From positions 682,001-746,000 of the forward strand of contig CAJQUW010015622.1 of assembly GCA_907163375.1 (NCBI GenBank): a DNA stretch of 64,000 nucleotides. Reading direction: 5' to 3'. Positions 54,660 through 64,000 of the stretch are shown in pieces (position 1 is the first letter of the stretch; each line of letters opens with the position of its first letter). The notes beneath the pieces were generated by a model. It was given only the letters and a program-made list of their open reading frames with translations, did not search any database and was not told the origin of the DNA. A program made the translations under genes and the position numbers. Source of the stretch: Prostheceraeus crozeri. Its lineage: Eukaryota > Platyhelminthes > Polycladida > Euryleptidae.

Positions 54660-57300
54660 GGTTAATGATCATTTCCAAAAGAGCCAAAAATGATCCAAAA
54701 AAGCCAAAATATTCTGCGCTGCTGCACCGATTAACCAAAAAAAGCCAAACTTAAACTCACAACACCACTCTGCATCCACACTATCAGTTTCATTACCATA
54801 GCTATCGATACCACTCCTCCACAGCAATTCAAATCCACAAAATCAGTCCACATTTCGATACTCAAATCCAAAAAAGCCAAAATATTCTGCGCTACTGCAC
54901 CGATTACCCAAAAAAGCCAAACTTAAGCTCACAACACCAGTCTCCATCCACACTATCAGTTTCATTGCCATAGCTATCGATGCCACTCCTCCACAGCTAT
55001 TCAAATCCACAAAATCAGTCCACATTTCCATACTCAAATCCAAAAAAGCCAAAATATTCTGCGCTGCTGCACCGATTACCCAAAAAAGCCAAACTTAAGC
55101 TCACCACACCACTCTACATCCACACTAACAGTTTCATTATTATTGCTGGAGATTTCCTAAGATGATTCGAATGTCGGTCTTTTATCTTCTGTTTAGCTAG
55201 TGAATTTTGGAAGTTTGATTCTGTCCGCCTGATTTTGGTTTTCAAAATCCCGACTTTGATGACAGAATTGATCCCTTTTTTTGATATGAGGATCCAGATT
55301 TCTATGATTCGAATGTCGGGCTTTGAGAGAGGCTGGTGAATGCAGCTGTGTGGAAAGCGGCACGTCAATCACCCTCGCACTAGAATGACTGACGTCAAAA
55401 TAGTTGACGCTGTCCTTTTTCTATTAATGAAATACCGAAGTTGCTACCAAAGAGGACAATAGCATAGATATCTGATCTCTATGGTTGCTACAGCTTGTCT
55501 AGTGTTACCCTTAGCAAAATGATAGCAATGATCGCTTGCCCCAGTTGGGGGATTGTCGGAATTTCACGCACAGTCGCCTCACACACGCTGAATAATCAAA
55601 TTGATTGATCAATACGGTTTTTAATCCCGGGATTAGTTAACCAGGATTCGCAAACATGTTTTTAGGCAGTTAAGCTGTATGAAGATGTAAGTAACAATGA
55701 AGATAAACGTATTTCATTGTTGCAAATTGCAATACTGTTATATTTGAAACTTCCTTTTTCATTATAATATTAGACTTAAACTATCAAGAATACAACACAG
55801 ACACGATAGTCTTATAATTACATATAAGTGTGCATTACTTATTTATACATTTTATCATATACTAGAAATAATTTTAGCGTATGTTTGTGCAGTATGCCAA
55901 AAATTTACTTTCATTGATATTGATCAACAAATGAAACTGTTCAGGCAGCCGAAAGAAAGAAAGAGCATTATGCATACCAAGCGTATTAATATTTGATGAA
56001 GTTTTAAAGCGATTATTACAGAATATCGATCTTTTACCAGACGTCACAAAAGTCGCGGTATTTGCATTTCGATTTGAAAATCACATACCACAGTTTCAAC
56101 ATTATGACTTGGAAAAGCACTGAAATAAGAGAAGCTATGAAATATTCTTCAAAAAAATTTCATCATGAAAGTAAGGATGCGAGACTGTCTTTGCCTTCAC
56201 AGAAATATACTTCACAAGTCTAGTTCAAATGTGGTCAGTGACTCAAAAGGACAGATTAAGCCTGATTGATAACGAAATAAACTACAAGGAGTAGCGTGTA
56301 CATCTCGGGATCATTGTAGTCTGTGAAGATAATGTCGGGTCCGGACCGTGGTTAGGAGTTTGGGAACCTCTGCCCTATAGAATGTTTAAAGGAAGAAAAT
56401 TTGCTTTCTAATGGACCTCTTTTTGTAGATTTTACTTCAGATAATTTATGATCGCCAGTGAGGAATTAGAGAGGGCAACTTGATTCTTTATTAGCTTACT
56501 GGGCCTACACAGCAGTTTGCCTATTACTTAGCATTCACAACGCATTTGCTACTGATTTCACATCATTTTCTGGCTATCGTAGAATTGCTATTTTTTTTAA
56601 TGACATGAAACCTAAGCTTTCTCTTCTCACTACATTAGACTCAGCAGTAAAGCATCAATCCATACTTTTCCTGCAAACTCTGTAGACCAAGAATAAGCAT
56701 TTATAATCAACATTTAGCAGAGCATCTGAAATAATCCGAATCTGTGAGACATACATGCTTTTTATAACGTCCATCAACCATGACATGAAAAATAAAAAAC
56801 GTATTTGAACAGGATAAGAAAACTACTCCTACTTCGGTTTTCCCACATCGGTTCTCCCTTCGAAAATATGAAAGTAGAAAAGCCAAAATCTCCAAATTGC
56901 TGACTTCATAGAATTTCATATTATATGCACAGACAGTAGAGTTCATGACCACTCACATCCTGCAGTGTGCAGTAGTAGTAGTAGTTTTACAGACATCATT
57001 CCTTGTTCCTGTCCCCAAATCGGACGGACAGAAACGAATACACAAAAGTTAACAAGGTCGACTAATTAAATAAATTTGGAAATTCACATAATTTTCCCAA
57101 ATCTCACCTTGTTTGAAATGCTGTGGAGGAGTGGCATCGATAGCTATGGTAATGAAACTGACAGTGTGGATGTAGAGTGGTGTGGTGAGCTTAAGTTTGG
57201 CTTTTTTGGGTAATCAGCTGATTTCTGTGGTTTTTTTGGCTGTTTTGTGATTTTGGCTTTTTTGGATCATTTTTGGCTCTTTTGGAAATGATCATTAACC
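54660..57300. mobile_element. 2.6-kb non-autonomous element, 8-bp target duplication
   Basis: The inverted ends GGTTAATGATCATTTCCAAA are perfect for about 50 bp, and the match continues with gaps to about 180 bp. They are flanked by an exact GGATTAAT duplication (54652-54659 and 57301-57308). Inside are a 172-bp tandem repeat (54690-55140), a decayed CCCGGGATT hAT piece near 55620, and a GGTCCGGACC...GGGAACCTCTG stretch near 56335-56385. No transposase frame was recognised (56707-56952 has no motif). Superfamily unassigned. Confidence 0.85.
54690..55140. repeat. 172-173-bp tandem repeat, about 2.6 units
   Basis: ATTCTGCGCTGCTGCACCGATT recurs at 54711, 54883 and 55056, and the sequence between (AAAAAAGCCAAAC, CACTATCAGTTTCATTxCCATAGC, CCACTCCTCCACAGC) is repeated with few changes. 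One more unit lies inverted at 57115-57260, so the tandem array grew from the element's own terminal arm. Confidence 0.88.
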
Positions 57301-57859
57301 GGATTAATGTCAGTTCCAGCAAAGTGGTTCGATTTCCAAAATTCCTTCAAATTCGAAGAATTCAGATCATTCATTGCGCACAAGTTTTCTCCCTTCTAAT
57401 CATTATTTAAAAAAGTGGGAGGCGTACGAAAATTATTTCACTTGATGATTTCACCATCGGCTTCTCACTATTCCTCACTGCATAGTGCATGCACTAAATC
57501 GAATGTTAGCTAGTTGATGTGTGTTTTAGTGTGTGTGTGAAGTGATATTACAGCACGCACTCATCTCTCACTGGCTCTGGTGTCCTTTACTGACAGCTTA
57601 TTGTTTGCCATTTCCAATAGCAACAACAGCAAGAGATACACGAATTATCCATTCGAGAAGGAGCAAGTTGTCTAATTATGTGATGTGCCTTTCGATATTA
57701 AGGCTACATAGAATCCTTCCTTTCTAGGAAACCGAAGCGCGCGCAGATGAATCTAATTCTATGGCACACACAGAATGAAATGTGCAGAAATATGGTACCA
57801 GCCTATCTAAATAGAATTCAATCTCAATCTCGAGATCTCGACTTCAAATTTCGTCATCA

Positions 57860-57965
57860 GGAAGGGCATCCTAACTTAACGATGTGATTCTGCGACAGGT
57901 TGAGGTAAATAATACACTCCTCAATTCGAGAAAAGCTGACAAAACTGTAAAATACAAGTGAAATG
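57860..57965 (+). mobile_element. SINE tail fragment
   Basis: CATCAGGAAGGGCATCCTAAC and the following A-rich end match the 3' part of the SINE at 38941. The tRNA-like head is missing. Confidence 0.5.
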
Positions 57966-58565
57966 AAGGGAAACTTAAAGAAATGATGATGAAATTCTAT
58001 GAAATAGTAGCACGTATACAATGCGTGATATGATTGTATCAGTTGCTAGACCATCTGTCAATTTTCTGTTTTATTAAGTAGGTGCATTGTGAAATATATT
58101 TTTCTCTTTACAAATATTGCGCAAAATGCATTTAATAGGTATAATCATAATATTGCAGTCACTATGCTTCGAACATCTTGAACGCGTGAAATCAATTGAT
58201 GCCAGAAAAAACTTGTTTGGCAAAACAACTGAGCTAAAAGTTGGGACATTTTCATCGTTTTATCCCAGCAGGGAGAATGAGATATCATTTTACTTTCATT
58301 TCCATTTTTATATGAATTTATCATGATCGATTTTGTGATATTAGAGATTTACATCAGAAGAGAGAAGACAAGCGTAAACAGGTGATCAGCGCATCACACA
58401 ATGAAGTAGGCGGCACTTCATGGTTGCCAGTTGAATTGAGAGCATCAGATATTATGCTCAATCGCACTTAACACTTGTATGTGAGTTTTAATGCATAACA
58501 TATTGAAGAGTGCTGGAGCATGAAAAGAAGTGAATCATTGAAATAGATACATTAGCGATTTTAAT
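57966..58565. other. Nothing recognised
   Basis: A short plus frame at 58117-58326 begins with a hydrophobic, signal-like stretch (LIGIIIILQSLCF). It has no homology I recognise and no splice context, so it is not called. Confidence 0.3.
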
Positions 58566-59161
58566 GTTATTACTAGTGTTCGGTATTCGTGTGAAATTTG
58601 GTATTCGAATATTCGTCATTTCGACAAACGAATATTCGAATAATTTGGAAAAATGCATTTAGCCTATATTTGTGTGTCATCACTCCTGACTATTGATCAG
58701 GATGATGGCTCAATGTAAACTGTTCTCAAAAGCTTACTTTAACTGGGTTTCATCATTTTATACATGCACGTGGATTGCAACTCATAATTAGGCCTATCTA
58801 TAGCTTAGTTTATTTCAACAAGCTTCGAAGCTATGTGTCTAAATATGAGAAACATGAGCAAAACTAATTGAATGACATTTCAAGAAATTCACAGTCCCTA
58901 TAGACCATCATATATGAAAGTATATGGCTAGGTCAGATATAGTTGATGCTAGGCTCCTTCTAATACTATCTAGACGTAATGTGAAATGAAAGCAATGAAG
59001 TAATATCGAGAATCTATTATATTTTTATCTAAAATTGATTACAAGAAAAAAAAAACAAATAACAAAGTTGATTGCAATGTTACACAAAACAAATTTCCTC
59101 TAAAAGTGAATTAAAAAGAATACTAAAACAAGTCATTTTTCAAAAAGAGATGGCATTTTAG

Positions 59162-60951
59162 CTACAAGTTTTTGCTTAGAAAATGAAGCATTCGGGTGGT
59201 GCTCGGCTTCAGACGATTTCGCCTTTGACTGACAATCAGACCAGCGGTCGAAAAAGCTCTTTCAGAGCTGACACTTGTTGCTGGTACACCTAAATAAAAT
59301 TTGGCCATCTTTGCTAGTTTGGGATGACGTGACTCATTCTTGTACCACCAAACTAGCGGATCGTCGTTTATCTTGATTGACTCATCATTAAGGTAAGTTT
59401 CCAACAACTTCTCTCCTGTGATCTCGTAGCGACTTATTTTTGCTTTCGGTTCTTCTGAAAAGCACCCACCATATATCGATTCTATTTTCTCCTTCTCTGA
59501 TGATGTGGTTGGCTGCTGCTCTACGGCTTGAATATCTGTGTTGGTTTCCCAATTGGCAGTGGAATCTAATTTATCACGAAGAAGTTTGTATGTTTTTTTC
59601 TTGGACGCTTCATTCAGAAAAGGAAGATGTTTCATTCTAGGATCCAATACTGCAGCAATCTCCATCGCAGATTGTTGCAGCGCATTTTCTTGCCGACGCT
59701 TGTTCATGTACTCACAGAATAGTACTTTCATATTCGCGATAAAGGGTAGATCTGTTGGTTGCGGCTTCATAACATTGGTAAGGAGATTCGTCGTAACGGC
59801 GAATACTGAAGAAAGAGTCACACACTTTTCGGCACTCATTTCCTTCGAAATCGTATTCAGAATCCTCACTGGCTCACATATAGCGGTAGTTTGTACCCAA
59901 AATTCCGGTTGGGGTACAATGTCATGGACTGTTTTTGAAGAACTCTCCATAATAGTGTTGGTCACAGGCTTGCGCATCATGACAAGGTGATCGAGCATCT
60001 CGAATGTGCTTCCCCACCTCGTTGAGCATTCCTGCTTTAATTTTCTGTAAGTCACTTCTTCAAACTTTTTTGATTCTCTCTCGATATTTGTTTTCTACGA
60101 AGGAGAGTGACTGAAGTGGCTAACAATTCTTCGGGCATCTCGAAGTATATTGGCGACGGTTTCCTCTTTCAGTCCAGTGATAATTGCACATTGCAACATA
60201 TGATCAAGGGGCAATTTAGGGTCAGTCGGAAGTTCATATCATTGCAAGCTTTTTTGATGTTCACTCCACTGTCTGTCACTACTGCTATGTCAGAAGCGTT
60301 TATATTCCATTCCTGCAACGCCTCTGTTAAGTGAACTACCAGATTAGCAGCTGTGTGAGATCCAGCACACAGTTTAACATCCAAGTACTTAGAGATGAGC
60401 TGTCAATCCTTAGTGATAACACATACGGTTAGGCTCATAAATGACGTAGACTGATTTTCAGATGTCCAAATGTCTTTTGTAATAGAAGAACACGTATTAT
60501 TTGGGTCAGTGATGAAGAATTTAGTATCTTCCCGACAATTCTCATAGGTCACTTGAAGATCTTGCTTGATGGACTTCGCAGTTGGAATAGCGTATGATGG
60601 ATTCAATTCCGTTACAAATTCCCGGAAATGTTTGTCTTCCACATTAATGAGAGGCTCGTACCTTTTCACTAAGAATTTCTGCAATTTTGAAGTTATTTGA
60701 ACTTGTTGAGGGGAACTTTTGTCATATTTTCGATGCTTTTGATTGAAAAAATTAGTTGTTCTCCCTTTCTCCGGTACTTCCCGAGATTGCGGTGGATTAA
60801 TTTTATGAACAAATTTCAGGTGATTCCATAGGTTCGAAGTGGTAGACCCACAGCACTTCAACACATGAGTCGAGTCTATTTTGCAGACGGCAGTCGATGG
60901 CGCTTCACCACGGTCGAAGTGATTCCAGATATCAGATTTTCTAACAGACAT
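59162..60951 (-). pseudogene. hAT transposase (ZBED/hobo-like)
   Basis: Starts MSVRKSDIWNHFDRGE with a BED-type finger (A-V-C-K-I-D...LWNHLKFVH) in which the second Cys is already Asp. Then comes FFITDPNNTCSSITKDIWTSENQSTSFMSL (to 60403), followed in other frames by the AVVTDSGVNIKKAC region (60384-60169) and, from 60055, ECSTRWGSTFEMLDHL, AAVLDPRMKHLPFL, DPLVWWYKNESRHPKLA and the dimerisation signature TSVSSERAFSTAGLIVSQRRNRL. At least two frameshifts separate the three open parts. The blocks themselves are well kept, so inactivation is fairly recent. The intact length would be near 600 residues. Confidence 0.9.
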
Positions 60952-61057
60952 AGTCTCAAACCGGTCGTAGTTGGATAACCGTAAAATATAGCAAATGAAG
61001 TCAAGAAGGTAGTGACTTGTGTTGCGAATAATAGGATTTTCTCAAGTCCACTTAACA

Positions 61058-61760
61058 TGCTGTCACAACTCATAATAGCCAATAGCAGCGAAGCCATATC
61101 TATGAGTGAAGCTTTCACTGAATTACCGCGTTCGATGCTATTCGATGCTATCACAACTCAATAGCCAATAGCGGTGAAGCCATGAGTGAAGCTTTCACTG
61201 AATTACCGCGTTCGATGCTATTCGATGTTGTCACAACTCAATAGCCAATAGCGGTGAAGCCATATCTATGAGTGAAGCTTTCACTGAATTACCGCGTTCG
61301 ATGCTATTCGATGTTGTCACAACTCAATAGCCAATAGCGGTGAAGCCATATCTATGAGTGAAGCTTTCACTGAATTACCGCGTTCGATGCTATTCGATGC
61401 TGTCACGACTCAATAGCCAATAGCGGTGAAGCCATGAGTGAAGCTTTCACTGAATTACCGCGTTCGATGCTATTCGATGTTGTCCACCCAATAGCAGTGA
61501 AGCCATATCTATGAGTGAAGCTTTCACTGAATTACCGCGTTCGATGCTGTCACAACTCAATAGCCAATAGCAGTGAAGCCATATCTATGAGTGAAGCTTT
61601 CACTGAATTACCGCGTTCGATGCTGTCACAACTCAATAGCCAATAGCAGTGAAGCCATATCTATGAGTGAAGCTTTCACTGAATTACCGCGTTCGATGCT
61701 ATTCGATGCTGTCACAACTCAATAGTCAATAGCAGTGAAGCACTCAGTTACCGCGTTCCC
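61058..61760 (-). repeat. Minisatellite in the hAT 5' region, about 8 units
   Basis: Units of about 75-91 bp containing CAATAGCCAATAGCGGTGAA, AAGCTTTCACTGAATTACCG and TTCGATGCTATTCGATG, repeated in direct order about eight times plus a partial unit. Some units lack an ATATCTATG-type segment or the second TTCGATG. It lies ~100 bp upstream of the transposase start on the minus strand, where regulatory DNA would be expected. Confidence 0.92.
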
Positions 61761-62261
61761 ATAGAGCTGGATGTTTTTCTGTCCACTCATCTGTTAATTA
61801 GAGGACATATCCAGCTAATGCCAGCAGCCAGTCCCACAACAATAGCATCTGAAAAATTGTAATAGGAGATCTAAATTTTCATATGAAGCAGGAATCTGGC
61901 AGTTGGATTACACATTTTCTCCATGGTTACACAATATTACACAAGTCGAATGACGCCACTTCGGTATCTTGGTGGGATAGTTGAATAGGAGAAACTTTTC
62001 TATTTAGTCCTTATTACAATTCAACACCTGAAATGTGTCTAATGGATGACAATAAATGATAAAAGTTCAATATTATATCCGCGCTATCGATATATTTTCC
62101 GTAAAAGGCTAATTATTCTAAAAATCAGATTATGACTTCAGTCATTTTGTATAGTATTCGAATGGCATTTGATATTCGAATATTCATTTTCGTATTCGAA
62201 TATTCGTCCACGAGAGGTATTCGAATATATTCGAATATTCGAACTGAACTCTAGTTATTAC

Positions 62262-64000
62262 CGATCATCAGCCATACCATCGGCGTTCACATTTGCTCCA
62301 AACATCTCTTAACGCTTATAGATCAATATTTAATCTCCAATTGCTGATAGCTCTCTCTGTAACACGGGAACGCAGTGATTCAATTATTGTTTCGTTATTT
62401 TATGAATAAAACAGAGAAGAAACACCTCTATCGTCTTAGTATATATCTGAACAAACCTCGATTAAAATTGCGTACAGGCCTATATCCGATGCAATAACAA
62501 ATCCGACGAAGAATTTCCGAGGTACAAGCATGAAATAATTATTCTGTGGAGCGATTATCCTCCACTACTCAATTCCTGCCAACTAGGCTGCGATCGATCA
62601 TTAAGCCTGACCAGCTTGAGTGCTCGTTGTTTGTTAGACATTTGAACACGAGATAAGGATTCGTAATTTTTGACACAACTTTACATGTTAATAATAATAA
62701 TAGTAGTCTTTATTTGTTAAAAGTAATGAAAATCATAATTTACAGAGAATCATACAAAATGTTACATATTGCTAATGCTGTCTGGCTTTTAATTTTTACG
62801 ACAGAAACTATAAAGGAATTTATTTCAATTTTCATAATTTCAAGAATTCGCAGAACTAACGGGAACTGCAACTCATTCAGAATGGATAGTCACAGAACAG
62901 TCACAGATTTTAACTTCGTAGTCTCATGGAAAACAATAAAATGCATCTATTCAGTTAGACGTCTTTCTGCTTTAAAACCGTTTCTAAGATTGCGAACGCA
63001 TTCAAAAAAGCTCAAAACTTTGCAAATCCTTTTAGTCAACGTGAAACATCGATGATCGGAGAGTTTTGATCGAACGATCGCTTCTACAAGCAGAGATGAT
63101 CACTGATCGGTAAAAACTGAAGCGTTATCGAAAAATCGATCTTTCGAATTCCCTGAATGTGCAAATATTATTGGAGATGCGTAGGTGAGTATTGATCAGC
63201 AGATGAAAGAGCACAGATGAGTGGAAGGAGGTTTTACACACATTCAAATCTTTCCAATCATGCAATGATCGAATATCATACAGATACCTGAAACTCTACG
63301 AGATAGATGCGAAATGATAGATGTTAGTTTCAATTATTAGCTTTTGAATACAGAAAGTAGTCACAAATATTTGAAATAATTAAAATTAGCCCGACCATCT
63401 TCAATTGCAGCAGAATTCAATGGCGGGAGCAGTTAATTAATCGATTACGCACGATTAATCGCGCGACGGAATCAATTGCACGATTGTTGAATGACCAGGA
63501 AACGTGCGAATCCTTGCAATGTGACTTCTCAATGAAATTTGCTTAATGAGATGAAAAATGTTTCCATTCACTCTTTCATCGTTTGAGATATTTGCAATGC
63601 GCGGGTGCTCGCTCCTGACATGATACATAGCTAGACACAGTTGCCATGTGAAATATCTGTGGGAGTTCTCCATGCCCATCTACTTCTATGCCATGCCACC
63701 GGAATGCGCTACTTTATATCATAACATTAAACACGTTCGTTTATACCAGGTACACGATTTATGCGGATCTTGCATGTTGTCAATGCAGTCAAGCATGGTA
63801 GGCCCCTATCATATTATATCTCCACATTGAAATCATATCAATACATTGATAACAATGCGTATTAATGCATGATTTACATTTAACATGTACACTATGAGCA
63901 TAGCCCGGTAGTAATTCCACCTACAGATTTGCTAGAATAGATAGATGTCCTCAGACTTGAACTACTCAAATTTTACGCACAAAAATTACTTGGCAGCATG
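62262..64000. other. Nothing recognised to the window end
   Basis: AT-rich sequence. Frames at 62714-63055 and 63455-63679 lack motifs and splice context. A short AATAATAATAATAGTAGT run lies at about 62690-62708. Confidence 0.4.

Larger units (their letters stand above)
54502..57763. mobile_element. hAT-type MITE, copy 4, expanded by an inner insertion
   Basis: The ends CACAGAATTAAA and CATAGAATTAGA are flanked by GCCCACAC (54494-54501) and GCACACAC (57764-57771), one mismatch. Only 54502-54659 and 57301-57763 belong to the MITE itself; the rest is a separate element that inserted into it. Confidence 0.85.
52668..57845. repeat. Segmental duplication, copy B, split by two insertions
   Basis: The same 1.37-kb unit as 42424-43795, interrupted at 52900-53426 by a 527-bp MITE and at 54502-57763 by a 3.26-kb nested insertion. 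Subtracting both and their 8-bp duplications restores the length of copy A. Here the minus frame 53745-53416 is open for 109 codons (S-S-V-E-E-M-L-T-I-I-V-N-F-P-H-E-L-R...) and truncated by the MITE edge. I do not recognise the protein. Confidence 0.85.
58574..62253 (-). mobile_element. hAT element with AT-rich TTCGAATATTCG ends
   Basis: The short inverted ends TAGTGTTCGG and TAGAGTTCAG lead into TTCGAATATTCG repeats on both sides and are flanked by an exact 8-bp duplication GTTATTAC (58566-58573 and 62254-62261). It is 3680 bp. The transposase reads on the minus strand and a minisatellite lies upstream of its start. Confidence 0.9.

Noticed and set aside
61058-61760. CRISPR-like array
   Set aside because: Units are directly repeated along their whole length with no unique spacers, and the setting is an animal transposon.
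1-64000. LTR retrotransposons, endogenous viruses or Polintons
   Set aside because: No capsid, protease, integrase, envelope or long terminal direct repeats could be recognised.

Overview
This is animal DNA, AT-rich and crowded with transposons. It comes from an invertebrate I cannot name more closely. Two things point to an animal: a split gene of the NF-kB family with a Rel homology domain followed by ankyrin repeats, and the transposon mix (hAT, Tc1/mariner, pogo/Tigger, Harbinger, RTE-like and CR1/jockey-like LINEs, a Penelope-like fragment, tRNA-derived SINEs). No LTR, capsid- or envelope-bearing element was recognised.

Host gene. On the minus strand, short exons from about 41.9 kb down to 3.6 kb can be read as one p105/Relish-type NF-kB gene. 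In gene order they are 41797-41922 (start of the Rel domain), 41582-41728, 25142-25197, 24975-25079, about 23352-23416, 18520-18643 (end of the dimerisation domain), 13565-13838 (acidic linker) and 3628-3916 (ankyrin repeats). Reading phases agree at every junction I could test except two: the one after 41582, and the gap between 24975 and 23416, where an exon seems to be missing from my reading. The first coding exon and the 3' end lie outside what I can see. Nearly everything between 3.6 and 41.8 kb is therefore intron filled with mobile DNA.

Layout. 0-3 kb: two LINE reverse-transcriptase pieces and a Penelope-like tail. 4.27-9.14 kb: a deleted mariner carrying a composite Harbinger with a readable transposase and a Myb-like accessory gene. 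10-13 kb: non-autonomous hAT pieces. 13.9-15.6 kb: a hAT inserted in a SINE. 16.0-18.3 kb: two ~0.9-1 kb palindromic (foldback) elements. 20-23 kb: two same-orientation 841-bp MITEs. 23.4-24.2 kb: RTE-type LINE. 27.65-29.56 kb: almost intact Tigger. 32.1-33.9 kb: CR1/jockey-like LINE. 36.9-38.4 kb: foldback split by a MITE. 38.9-41.4 kb: SINE and MITEs. 42.4-43.8 kb and 52.7-57.8 kb: two copies of a 1.37-kb duplication, the second split by nested insertions. 45.0-49.4 kb: hAT inside a hAT-like element. 49.6-51.65 kb: pogo-like element with a full-length ORF. 58.6-62.25 kb: hAT with an internal minisatellite. The last 1.7 kb shows nothing I recognise.

Insertion order can be read in many places because target-site duplications are still exact or nearly so, which suggests much of this activity is recent. 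The best leads are the divergent NF-kB gene, the head-to-head Harbinger composite that appears to have moved as one unit, the foldback with paired 12-bp motifs 50-51 bp apart, and the duplicated locus that preserves an empty site for a MITE.
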